DNA of 64,000 nt, from NCBI GenBank assembly GCA_016081115.2, contig CM071930.1, positions 10,707,419-10,771,418 of the forward strand. Direction: 5' to 3'. The position numbers and the translations under genes were made by a program. The stretch is from Rehmannia glutinosa (Eukaryota > Streptophyta > Magnoliopsida > Lamiales > Orobanchaceae). The notes under the pieces are model-generated. The model worked only from the letters and a program-made list of their open reading frames with translations, was not told the DNA's origin and did no database searches. This document shows, piece after piece, positions 32,692 through 43,023 of the stretch; the first letter of the stretch is position 1; the number at the start of each line of letters is the position of its first letter.

Positions 32692-33460
32692 ACTCGGTTC
32701 GCGTGACACATTCGGGACGGAACCATTACTGCTTACCGGGTTGGCTTGTCACTTCCGACTCGCAACCAACTGTTTTACTGAGTTCGCGTGACACATTCGG
32801 CACGGAACCGTTACTGGTTACCGGGTTGGCTTGTCACTTCTGACTCGCAACCAACTATTTTACTGGGTTCGCGTGACACATTAGGCACGGAACCATTACT
32901 GCTTACCGGGTTGGCTTGTCACTTCTGACTCGCAACCAATCACATTTTTCTTTACCGGGTTCGCGTGACACATTCGGCACGGAACCATTATCAAGCACGG
33001 GTTGGCTTGTCTCTTCCGACTCGCAACCAAGCTGTTTTTACTTGGTTCGCATGACACATTCGACGCGGAACCATTATCGCTTACAGGTTGGCTTGTCACT
33101 TCCGACTAGAAACCAACTGTTTTACTGGGTTCGCGTGACACATTCGGCACGGAACCATTACTGCTTACCGGGTTGGCTTGTCACTTCCGACTCGCAACCA
33201 ACTGTTTTACTGGGTTCACGTGACACATTCGGCACAGAACCATTACTGCTTATCGGGTTGGCTTGTCACTTCCGACTCGCAACCAACTGTTTTACTGGGT
33301 TCGCGTGACACATTCGGCACGGAACCATTACTGCTTACCGGGTTGGCTTGTCACTTCCGACTCGCAACCAACTATTTTACTGGGTTCGCGTGACACATTC
33401 GACATGGAACTATTACCGCTTGACTTGGTTGGCGTATCACTTTCGACTTGCAAGTATTCT
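32692..33460 (+). repeat. 85-bp minisatellite, about nine units
   Basis: Units start GGTTCGCGTGACACATTCGG and contain two related halves, each opening GGTT and closing AACC: GGTTCGCG...GGAACC and GGTTGGCTTGTCACTTCCGA...GCAACC. Starts fall near 32698, 32781, 32867, 32959, 33043, 33128, 33213, 33298 and 33383. A degenerate end unit runs into CAAGTATTCTAGG. 85 is not a multiple of three, so open frames across it are not conserved protein. Each half could fold into a hairpin. Confidence 0.92.
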
Positions 33461-33489
33461 AGGAAGAAATTTGGGGGCCAAATTCTTGT

Positions 33490-33502
33490 AAGATGGGGAG
33501 AA
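33490..33502 (+). other. polypurine tract of the nested element
   Basis: AAGATGGGGAGAA directly before the TGTAATGCCC of the 3' LTR, preceded by GCCAAATTCTTGT, the same context found next to the gypsy PPT (CCAAATTCTTTT on the minus strand). Confidence 0.85.
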
Positions 33503-34578
33503 TGTAATGCCCGAATCTCAAATTATTTATTTGACCAAAATATATTTAAACACTATGACATTCTATGATTCATTTTGTTAATTTGAGGGAATAATTATAA
33601 TAGTAGCAGCAACTACGTTGGTAGAAAGAAGATAAAAATCACTACAATTAGAAAATATAGTGTATCAGAAAATCACCATATAGTACTTTTACATAAGTTT
33701 AATTAATTGAGTACGTATAGTTAATACATTTCTATTTATAGGCTTTTATTTGTTAAGCTTGTGAGAAATATACATATTATGATTTAATTGTATATCCAAG
33801 TAAAATATATAATACGTAATTTATAAATATGGTGTATGTTATATAATAATGCCACAAACATAGATATATAGATATAATAGCCTGATGATTACATAGATAT
33901 ATATGTATAACTTAAGCATAAAGAAAAGCTAATGGAAATGCCACGTAAGCTAGAGTTGTTCATGCATGCACACAAATACACATTGTATATTGAAATAGAA
34001 TTAGTAAATGTGAAATATAGAACACATGTAAGAAAGCTTGAGTCGCACACCTATATGCATAGTCATCGAATGGTAAGTTTGAGACTTAATGATTTTGATA
34101 ACATCTGTCACTTAATTAATATATATATACGTGTGTGACTTAAACCGCCTTTAGTAGTATATATATAGAGATAACACACATAAAGGAAAACGGAGGGGAA
34201 AAAAAATAAAGTGGGGTCATCAGATACCGGAAAAAAAAAAAGTAGAAAAAAGAAAAGAAGACGAAGAGGAGGAATAGTAGAACATTTATGTATAGTTGAA
34301 GGACCGAACAATGAGCGAAAAGAAAAAAAGGTAAGAGTAGTAGGGAAGCGACAGAGTTAGATCTAAAAGATGTCATGACGTTACATTGTTTTGTAAAGAT
34401 AAGTTAATTTTAACTCTATGAAAATTGTATAGATTCATAGACTTCCACTGTATTTATGGTTTTTAATTATTTGTATATTAGATAATAACTCTTGTCGAGC
34501 CTAAGTTAATGAATATGTGAAAATGTAATTTATTGGGTATTGTTTTGTTTTACGGTTTAATAAAATTGGGGCGTGACA
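33503..34578 (+). repeat. 3' LTR of the nested element (1076 bp)
   Basis: Partner of 31447-32523 with very low divergence, ending GGGGCGTGACA before the CCTCC duplication. Confidence 0.93.
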
Positions 34579-34583
34579 CCTCC

Positions 34584-35980
34584 TATCCGGCTAGTGCAAA
34601 TGCTCGAGCGGGCATCCTTGCCCGATTACCCTGGTCATTTCCCGGCTTCTGTGGCTGCGTCTGTTTGGTTGGTCTCGGCCATCGTACTTGGCAATCTTGC
34701 AGTGGTGCCGATTACTACACAACAAGCAAACACCTTCCTTGTTTACGCCAACAGTTGTCGGCAAAGATATGTCCCGGTTTACGGCAATGTGCACACTCTT
34801 GACCCGCTTTCCTTGACCGGTCTCTTTTCCTTTGTCCTGCATTAATCGGTCCCTTCAAACTTAGCGGCGGTTTAGATGGTTGTCCCACACTGTCCTCTTA
34901 AGATCGCTTCGATGGCCTATTCTCTGAATTTGTCCAATACGGTTCGATCCCGACTCAATGCGGAGAGCCGCTTTTACATGCCGAGTAGGTTGCCGATTCA
35001 ACAATCAACAACAAGCTTTTTACGAAGTTCCAGCTTCAATCCTCGAGTGAACTTGTAAAGCTTATCCTCTTGATCGATTGTCCCCAGCATACTTGGACAA
35101 TTGGTGAAATTCGACTCGATCGAGCTACGATCAGATTCCCTTGCCTCAATCTATGGAATTGTCTCGGCGCTTCCTTCACAACCTGGGAATATACTTGTTC
35201 GTTGAACTCGGCCAAGAAATTTCCCCATGTTCGATTACTTCGTCCTGTTCCCATCTCCTTTCAACCGCTCCACCGCCTCTAGCAGCCAATTCCAAACGAA
35301 ATACAACGAGTGTGACTCTATGCTCGTCGGAGTATTGAAGAGCATTGAAGATATTTTCCACTTCTTCTATCCATTCTTCTCGCTTTTTCACATCGTCCGG
35401 CTCTCCCAAGAAGGTTGGTGGGTCGAACCAGGAATCGCTCCAACGTGCGATCGTTCGCCTCTCGGTGGGTTCGAGCACGGGGTTGAGGCTCGCCTCGGCG
35501 GTGGCAATGGCTGAGCATTAGTCGCTAAAGCAGCCTCTAGTGCGGCGTCTCTCCGAGCTAGGGCCTGTGTAAGGTCCTCTATGACTGTCATCCGCTTGAT
35601 GAGGGTCTCCTCCAAGCGATCGACGGTCTTCTGGGATAGGCGGCGTCAATCTCCCATTTCTCGCGGCCGTCACTAGTCCTCTTCATCTTCTCCCCGCATG
35701 TTATCCAGCGCTCCCGGATACTCAGTATTTGGTCCTCCCACGCTCTTATGGTGTTATCGCGGTCCTTGATGACGACAGGTCGGCTCACGTTCTTCTCATT
35801 TTGGCTCATCGCCAAGCGTTGAGTCAGGTCCCTATTCCGTTGGCGCTCCTGGGCTAGCTCTGTGGTCGCGCGTTCACTTTCCCGGTGCCAATGAATCATC
35901 AGTGCCCGATAATATTCCCGCTCAGCACGGGCATGGAATACATCCCACCATGTAGGCGGCGTCGGCTCCATCCTGATCAA
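34584..35980 (-). pseudogene. gag: gypsy gag (degenerate)
   Basis: Probable start MEPTPPTWWDVF at about 35970. An N-terminal helical, Arg/Glu-rich block (35588-35980) is followed by an Ala-rich helix (LARRDAALEAAL). The capsid core follows at 35176-35478 (WFDPPTFLGEPDDVKKREEW, IEEVENIFNAL). A weak region with stops leads to the zinc-knuckle area at about 34650-34800. There cysteine and histidine codons for CX2C-type fingers (VCLLCSNRHH) lie in shifted frames. The tail (about 34590) ran into the protease before the nested element inserted. Length is normal for Tekay gag. Multiple frameshifts make it non-functional. Confidence 0.75.
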
Positions 35981-36258
35981 ACAAAACTAAAGCGGATCAG
36001 TCAAAGGTAGAGGAAAGATAAGAAGAGAATAAGGAAGAATGAATAAGGGAAATCAATCAAGAATCAACTAAGTCAAGACAAGTATGATTATGAAATCTCA
36101 AAGTATGCGTTCTAACTTAGTTCAAATATCAATAAGACGGTTCTATGCCAATTTGAAATCGATTTCACACTTAATTGGTCAAGTCGCGGTACTACCCAAA
36201 ACACACGACCGAGGTCCTATCCTGGGTCACTCGTGTAAGTTTCCATCTTACTAGCCGA

Positions 36259-36269
36259 GCTCGATACCA
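36259..36269 (-). other. gypsy primer binding site (altered iMet type)
   Basis: Minus strand TGGTATCGAGC, the iMet PBS TGGTATCAGAGC with one base missing. It lies about 11 bases inside the 5' LTR boundary at 36281, in the right position. Confidence 0.65.
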
Positions 36270-36280
36270 CTCTTCTTTCA

Positions 36281-39200
36281 AGTCACGCCCAAACGGGACG
36301 CGACGACGATCCACAACTTAAATACAATAACCAAACAAACCCATACAAATATCAACGAGAACCCAATGAGACAGAGTCTAATAGCAAAATGAAATAAATA
36401 ATGGATACAAGTTACAACTTAAAGTCTACAATCCATCATCCAAATTACAACCCGAAAATCAACAAAATAGCAACTTAAAGTCAAAGGGTCCCACGCCCCT
36501 TAATTACAAACCTGAATGGAACGAAATACAAAAGTCCGACAACAACATAAGAAAAGAGTCCAATCAACAACAAGAAATAGTAAATCCAACAAGCGTAGTA
36601 CAAGGTCTCAATCCGAGCTTCTGTTCAAAGATCTTCAACAAAATCCTCATCTAAGGTTAGAAAACAGTGGGGATGAGACAAAATCTCAATGGATGGGGTG
36701 ATCGTGTGCAAGTGTGGCGCAATATAGTTAATGTGAGAAAACAGTTATATGAAAACGCGTGAGTATGATGCATGAATTCACACACAGTTCGCAAGCGTCG
36801 TGATAAAATAATACAATAGTATATTTATACAGATTCAAGAAAATAGTTCATGGTCACACAGCACTATGTGATTCATCGAAAGACAGTAGATTGCGTGGAC
36901 GTGTAACGCCAATCCTATGCAAGGAAAATAATGGTTGCGTCACGGATTTGTAGCGCCAACCAATGCAAAACAGTAAGCGGTTGCGTGCGGAAATGTAACG
37001 CCAACCAAAACGGGTCCGATAACTCTTAATCGTGTGGATCGACAGCGATTTTATCGTTCTTCCTTGTAACTCCCAAGTCAAGATGGTCCAAGACCGCACC
37101 TTATCGCTCCGTAGGCAAAGACAAAATCCACAAAGGAGCTTGCAAGGCTCGGATCCGTCATAATCATGATTATACCTCGATTACGACCCGCTTCCCTCGG
37201 ACAAACTCCGTCCCTCGCCGGGATTAGGGCGATGGGGCGGGAAGAGTGGATTAGCAGCCGAGCCGCCCTGTTCCATCCCCGACGTATCCATTCCGACTGT
37301 GAGCTCGACACACCAAGTTGACTCAGGAAGGAAAGTAATTACAATTACAGATAGTCAACCAGGCGGTCGAGTATTATTGATTCATGGAATCAGTTTTAGG
37401 AAAATTTTTGAAAAACGCGAGTGGCAATTATGGCGTTGGTGGAGTTTTTGGATGAAGATGATTATCGGAAAGATAAGCAACCTTCTATATCTTGAAAGAT
37501 TAGGTGGAACATGAGTCCCGTTATAGATTCAAATCGCAAGGCGAGGAAGTCGCTCCGCGATCGGGTATTAATCGGTCAAGTCGATCCGATAAGTCAAGGG
37601 TTTTTGGGAAAATAAAATACTTTAATTAAATCTCCAAGTCAGAGGGTCCAGGGCTATTTTAGTAAAAGAGAAAATAATTTGATTTAGGTTCTTTATAAAA
37701 GGGAAATTGTAATCTAGCCCCGTTTTGTAAAAACCAACAATTTTGGGGTTAAAAATTGAATAAATAAATAACCCGACCTTGAAAAATTATGAGGTCAGTT
37801 CCTAAATTCTCCAAATCCAGAGATTCAGGTTTTTAAAATTTTGAGGTCGAGATTTTGTAAAATTCTCACATTGGCCCCAAATTTGTAAAAATTGCCAATT
37901 CGGACCTTAAGTTTTAAAAATTCGGAACTCACAAACCGGAAGGGCTTTTAATGTGATTCCAGTTGGAAAATGTCACTAAGGTTAGTAGGATATTGGGACA
38001 AAAGCAGTTTTTAAAAGCAATATGTGTAAGTCCTTTAACTTTTGAAAATATCATTTTTGTCCCATTTTAAAATAATTGCCTTTAAGGCTTTTAGGGGTCC
38101 AATTGTTATGAAATTTGAACCTTGGGTCCAAAATATAATTAAGTTATGGTTAAGTTAGTATTTCCAGGTGCATGGACTGCATAAGTCCTGGAAATTTCAT
38201 TTGGGTCCTCAAGTTTAGTATTTTACACATTAGTCCCTCAATTTTAGAAAAATTACTTCCCAAGCCTTAAACACTTGGATTTTTGGAATACTTTTAAAAT
38301 ATGTAATTCCCAGTACCTTAAGAGTAAAAATTTCAAATTTTAAAGTTAAGGTCTGGTACAGTTTTAAAAATTGCAAAGTAGCCCTTAAACTTTCAAAATT
38401 TTACAATCTAGTCCTTGGGCTTTTAAAAGTTGATTTTATTTATCTTAAAACTCTTAAAACTTTATTAAAACGTCCAAGAGTCATTTTGAACCTGAGTACA
38501 GTCCCAAAATTCGAAATTTGCAGAGGGGTCCTTTAACTTTTATTTTCTTGCAATTTAGTCCACCAACTTTCCCTTTTTACATTTTTAAGTCCAAAATTGA
38601 AATTTAATCAATTGTGCTCGAATTGTCCAGGTTATAAATCATCCAAAACATGGATTTTAAAGATCATACACATGCATGTCCAATACATACAAGAATTCAT
38701 CAATTAGAACATTAAAGTGTACATGCATGCACCTAAAATTCAATAAATAGCACTTTTGAGCAACTCTTGAGAATTTTCACGATTTGATATATAAAATTGA
38801 CATGCAATACATAGATTATATATACCTCAAGGCTCATGATCAAATTTACTACATGCATTTAATCAAAACACCTAAAAGTTGGAAACTATTTTTCCACCCA
38901 CCTTAAATTTGGAAATTGTGAAATAAAAGGATAATTTCACAATTTTTGGATGAGGCTTCTTAGGTCAGCCCCTAAGTCAAGAAAATATCGAAATTTGGAG
39001 TTAGAAAAATGAGAGAAAAATTACGGAGAAAAAGAAGGAAAGAAGAAAATGAAAAGGACTACACTTTACCTTGTGTAGTAGATGTTTGGAGACTAGTTGA
39101 AGCTTAAAAATTGGAAATTTGGCCTCTCCTAAGGTCAGCCCCTATTTCTCAAAAATGAAAAAGGGGTGTTAAAATTTGAAAAAAAAAATAGGAAGAGTAG

Positions 39201-40332
39201 GAAAGAAGGGGTCTAGTACTCAATTCTTACCTTGTAGTCTAATTTCCTCTACTATTTCTTCTTCAAGCTTGAAGTCCTTCTTCAAAAATGTTGTCAAGCT
39301 CTAATCTTCAAGGTCTTCTAAATGTACCTCCAAACCAAATTCAAACTTAAGTTAAGAAGGTGGAGGAGATGAACAATGTGATATCAAAAATGGATTGAAG
39401 ATAAAAAATTTTACCTTGGTATAGTTTGGTTCGATTTTTGTGAAGAATAGGGAGGAAAAATCTTGAAAATTTTCTAAGTATAGAAGAAGAAAGTGAAAGG
39501 AAGAATAGAGAGAAGTTTGGAGTTTTTAGAGAGAAGGAGGAGGATTTTGGTTAGAGAATAAATGTGTTAGATGAAAATGAGATGAATTTTTTTTTTGTGT
39601 GTAATAGGCCATATGGCCGTCCACACCAAGGAGAGAGGGAGAGAAATATTTGTTCAAATTGTGTCTTGCATTTTGCCTCATGCATGGGAGACAAATTGAA
39701 GGTCAAAGGTATGGGTAAGACTTGGTTTGAATGGAATGTTGGAAGACTTCCAACATGTTGGCAAAAAAAATATTAAAGAAGTAATGTGAGAGATGATGTG
39801 TATAATGTTTGAATTAATGATATAATTATACACAAGATGACTAATATATGGTGTAGGTGTACAAGAGTTGGATGATATTTTTACTCCAAAAATACCATGT
39901 TGGCCGTCCACTTCAAGGGTATTATGGTAATTCCATATATTTTTTTTTGTCCCAAATTTGATGATAATAGATGAAATATATCAATCTCCAAAATATTTAG
40001 TGATTTCCTTGATCACTTGTAAGTCTCATGATCACTTAATCTAAATCAAAATCTTAATTCTATAAGGTAAAAGTCTCTAAAATAAATAGTCTCTTAAAAT
40101 TCTAAGGTGACTAATAAATACAAAAATAATAATAATGATCAATCAAGTGATCATAAATGAGGAATAGAATTAATAAAGATCATGATCACAAGTAATTAAA
40201 TAAAATGAAATAAAATACAAAATGTATATATTATTAATAATTACCCGTCAAAATGACGCGGTAAAATAGTCGATCAAAAGTATAAACGACAATAAGGATC
40301 AATTAATAGCTCGGAAAAATCGGGGCTTCACA
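36281..40332 (-). repeat. 5' LTR of the gypsy element (4052 bp)
   Basis: Partner of 23614-27991. The inner end reads AAGTCACGCCC where the other LTR has TGTCACGCCCC, so the terminal dinucleotide is mutated. It has a single copy of the 304-bp block. The outer end GGGGCTTCACA abuts the TTTTC duplication. Confidence 0.9.
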
Positions 40333-40724
40333 TTTTCTTATAATAAATTCCTAATATAAGAATTTATAATATTACCATTTATAATTTTTACAATTGTTTC
40401 CTAATATAATAAGTAAAAAGAGCGGGAAAATAAAAGTTCCAGACTTCTGCTATTATATATATATATACATTTTAGGTGGGAAAATTTTTAGGTTACTATT
40501 CATAGATAGAAACTTACAAGACTAAAAACAATGATTTTTTCAATTTCATTTTGAACCTTTTAAATATCATCTTCTAAATAGGGGGTGATCTAATGAGACC
40601 AAATTTTATGATGAGACAATGTGGACTAATCTCAAACCTCCCATATTTACATCAATGGCTAGGAATAATTTGGGATAATAATATATTAACCAATTAATTA
40701 AATCCCAGAAAAGGGTATAATTGT

Positions 40725-41057
40725 CAAACAAACATGTGGGGACTGTCCAAATATGGAATCAATTATGGGGAGAGAGAGAGAGAATCACGCTGAGCAGAGA
40801 GAGAATCACACTGGAATTTACGTAAATTTACGTATATCAAACAAAAATATGTAGGGACTGTGAATTAAGGAATCGGTATAGAAAAAGAGATATATTTACT
40901 GTATATTTACTGTATACCTTAACACTATTATATTGTATGTTTAACATAAATTTACGTATATCAAACAAAAATATGTAGGGACTGTGAATTAAGGAATCGG
41001 TATAGAAAAAGAGATAATCACACTCATTAATATGTAGGTCCGTGAATTAAGTAAATC

Positions 41058-41100
<43 letters not shown>

Positions 41101-41230
41101 ATCACATTCATTAATATACTGTATATTTAACATATATTTAACACTATTATATTGTATGTTTAACATATATGTAATGCATATTAAAATTGTCAAACAAAAA
41201 CATGTGGGGACTGTGAATTAATGAATCAGT
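40725..41230 (+). repeat. dispersed direct repeats inside the MULE (124-bp period in part)
   Basis: A block of about 65 bp from TTTACGTATATCAAACAAAA to ATAGAAAAAGAGATA occurs at 40827 and 40951, 124 bases apart. Shorter versions (TCAAACAAA...GGGACTGT) occur at about 40725 and 41190. Words ATTGTATGTTTAACAT and a (GA)n tract at about 41074-41100 lie between. Confidence 0.75.
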
Positions 41231-41342
41231 TAACATGATTATTTTGGGGAGACCAATAATTATGATTTATTATTGTATATCAAATAACAATAATTAAAAA
41301 ATCAACAACTAATAAACACAAATTAATTAACTAAATTATTAT

Positions 41343-41525
41343 ACAGTAAATTATGTCTAAATATTCAATAAAATCAGGCTATGTATACAGTAAACTATGT
41401 CTAACTATACAATAAAATCAGATTATCTATACAGTAAACTATGTCGAACTATACAATAAAATCGGACTATCTATACAGTAAATTATGTCTAACTATACAA
41501 TAAAATCAGACTATATATACAGTCG
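41343..41525 (+). repeat. 44-bp tandem repeat, about four units
   Basis: Unit ACAGTAAACTATGTCTAACT followed by ATACAATAAAATCAGACTAT, repeated from 41343 with period 44 and a few substitutions. Confidence 0.85.
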
Positions 41526-41555
41526 CACTCAACAAAGGCTTCCATCAGTTAGCCC

Positions 41556-42232
41556 ATGAAAGCCATCAATCCTTTCCACTCAACAAAGGATACCTCCTCT
41601 CTCCCTCCATCATCTCTGGCGGCGGTGAGCTTCCGGTCTCACTACAAGAAAACAATCAAATTCCAATTTCAATGGAAATTCCAATGCTACAGCATACCAT
41701 TGGAAAATTCCAACAGAAAGTCCAACAATAACCAAAACCATTTGGTACTGTTGGAATATTTTTTTTTCATTGGAATTTTTATTGGAATTTTGTCATTCCA
41801 ACGGCCATTATACCAATGGTGCTTTTTCATTGGAATTTCTGTTGGAATCGATAATTCCAATGTAAATTGGCCAAATACCAACATATTTTTTCGTTGGAAT
41901 TCCCTTGTTTTCTTATAGTGTCTCCTAGCGCTTCCCCTCTCTTCCAGGCCCCCGACCTGAACGCACACAATACATCTCATCTTCCTACGAAAATCTCACG
42001 AAATCCGACCATGAGAATTATCCTCGCAAGTTCACTGGTTGATATAGTTGGAGAAAACATACTTATTGCTTATTTCCAGCTAAAGGGATTGGCCCTTAAA
42101 AGAAACACAAAAACTCCTATTAGACCGTCTAACGGGTCTGACCTGTTAGACGGATCTGACCCGCGGATCCGGTGGTATTTACGTAATATTAGCAATGGTG
42201 TTATAGTAGTTTTCAGGGAGCACCAGTATTAG
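41556..42232 (+). pseudogene. captured coding fragment in the MULE, split by a CACTA element
   Basis: A GC-richer stretch beginning ATGAAAGCCATCAATCC is open for 28 codons to the CACTA insertion at 41640. Ignoring the inserted element and one copy of its TSD, the same frame continues from 41924 for another 103 codons to a stop at 42232. The first part is Ser/Pro-rich (SSLPPSSLAAVSFRS) with the look of a plant N-terminal transit or low-complexity segment. The last third is translated from the inner inverted-repeat region and is unlikely to be original protein. No family recognised. Confidence 0.35.
41640..41920. mobile_element. non-autonomous CACTA element, 281 bp
   Basis: Starts CACTACAAGAAAAC and ends GTTTTCTTATAGTG, nearly perfect inverted termini, with the 3-bp TSD TCT (41637-41639 and 41921-41923). 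The interior is packed with TTGGAAT/ATTCCAA words in both orientations, the subterminal repeats expected to bind a CACTA TNPA-type protein. No coding capacity. Confidence 0.92.
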
Positions 42233-42812
42233 CAGTCCTTCTGAAATGTATTAGTCGTCCTTCTAAAAAGTATTAGCAGTTCTTCTGAAATGTATTAGTA
42301 GTTTCTGAAGAATGTTTTAGTATTTCTCCTGAATATACTCCCGAAATATATTAGCAATCCCTCAAAAAAGTATTAGTAGTTCCTCGAAAAAGTATTAGTA
42401 GTTCCTTGAAATAAATTAAATTTTTCTCCCGAAATGTATTAATAGTCCTTCTGAAAAGTATTAGTCGTCCTTTTAAAAAGTATTAGCAGTTCTTTTGAAA
42501 TTTATTAATAGTTCCCCAAAATATAATTAAATTTTTCTCCCAAAATGTATTAACAATCATTCTGAAAAGTATTAGTCGTCCTTCTAAAAAGTATTAGAAG
42601 TTCTTCTGAAATGTATTAGTAGTTCCCTGAAGAGTTTTAGTATTTCTCATGAATATACTCCTAAAATGTATTAGTTGTCCATCAAAAAAGTATTAGTGGT
42701 TTCTCGAAAAATTATTAGTAATTTCCTAGAGAGTATTTTAGTAGTGCTCCTACAACGTATTAGTTGTTCTTATAAAATGTATTAGTATTTCTCCATAAAA
42801 GTATTAGCTGAT
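42225..42812 (+). repeat. degenerate short tandem repeat (GTATTAGTAGTTCTTCTGAAA type)
   Basis: More than twenty imperfect units of about 20-25 bp built from GTATTAG(C/T)(A/C)GT(C/T)C and TTCTGAAAT words, with larger-scale repetition. Non-coding. Confidence 0.85.
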
Positions 42813-42849
42813 ACTAAGACTTATATCATGTTCTCGGAAAGATCGAAAG

Positions 42850-43023
42850 TCAATCTGGTGATTTTTGGTCTAATGATAGCACATCAAAATCGAATTCGTG
42901 CTCATCATATGTAGGGCCCTTATCAAACCCATGGTCATTGATATATGAATCAAATTTGTCGAAAACTACAGCAACAGATTCATGGGAGCTTGTCTGGGGG
43001 GCTTCTCCATAAATGCTTGTGAC
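42850..43023 (-). pseudogene. captured exon candidate in the MULE
   Basis: The minus strand is open for about 57 codons from 43023 to the TGA at 42850-42852. It reads VTSIYGEAPQTSSHESVAVV followed by FDKFDSYINDHGFDKG and an acidic tail ending QKSPD. GC content and codon pattern differ from the surrounding repeats. GATAAGCAG just upstream could be a splice acceptor. It looks like the last exon of a host gene, but I do not recognise the family. Confidence 0.35.

Larger units (their letters stand above)
31447..34578 (+). mobile_element. non-autonomous LTR retrotransposon (LARD/TRIM-like) carrying a minisatellite
   Basis: Two LTRs of 1077 and 1076 bp, differing at about a dozen substitutions and a few small indels, flank only 979 bp. 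The TSD CCTCC is exact (31442-31446 and 34579-34583). A perfect initiator-Met PBS and a PPT are present, but no gag or pol. The interior is a leader of about 150 bp plus an 85-bp tandem array. LTR ends (TGTAATGCCCG...GGGGCGTGACA) and leader words (CCAGGATAGG) resemble those of the surrounding gypsy element, so it probably depends on chromovirus enzymes. It is inserted opposite in orientation to its host and is younger than it. Confidence 0.92.
23614..40332 (-). mobile_element. Ty3/gypsy chromovirus (Tekay-like), 16.7 kb including a nested element
   Basis: LTRs of 4.38 and 4.05 kb flank gag, protease, RT, RNase H, integrase and a chromodomain-like tail, all on the minus strand. The TSD is exact: TTTTC at 23609-23613 and 40333-40337. 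In element sense the LTR starts TGTGAAGCCCCG and ends GGGGCGTGACA. Integrase after RT and the ATWEMEEDIR tail place it among chromoviruses, and the long LTR and LSPRYVGPYKIL segment suggest Tekay. A 3.1-kb LTR element sits between gag and protease. Many stops and indels make it defective. Confidence 0.92.

Noticed and set aside
32916..33308. 130-codon open frame with internal repeats, suggesting a repeat protein
   Set aside because: It is the 85-bp minisatellite read through; 85 is not divisible by three, so each unit is read in a new frame, and stops interrupt other units.
32692..33460. CRISPR-like array of regularly spaced repeats
   Set aside because: The units are contiguous with no unique spacers, and the setting is a plant LTR element.
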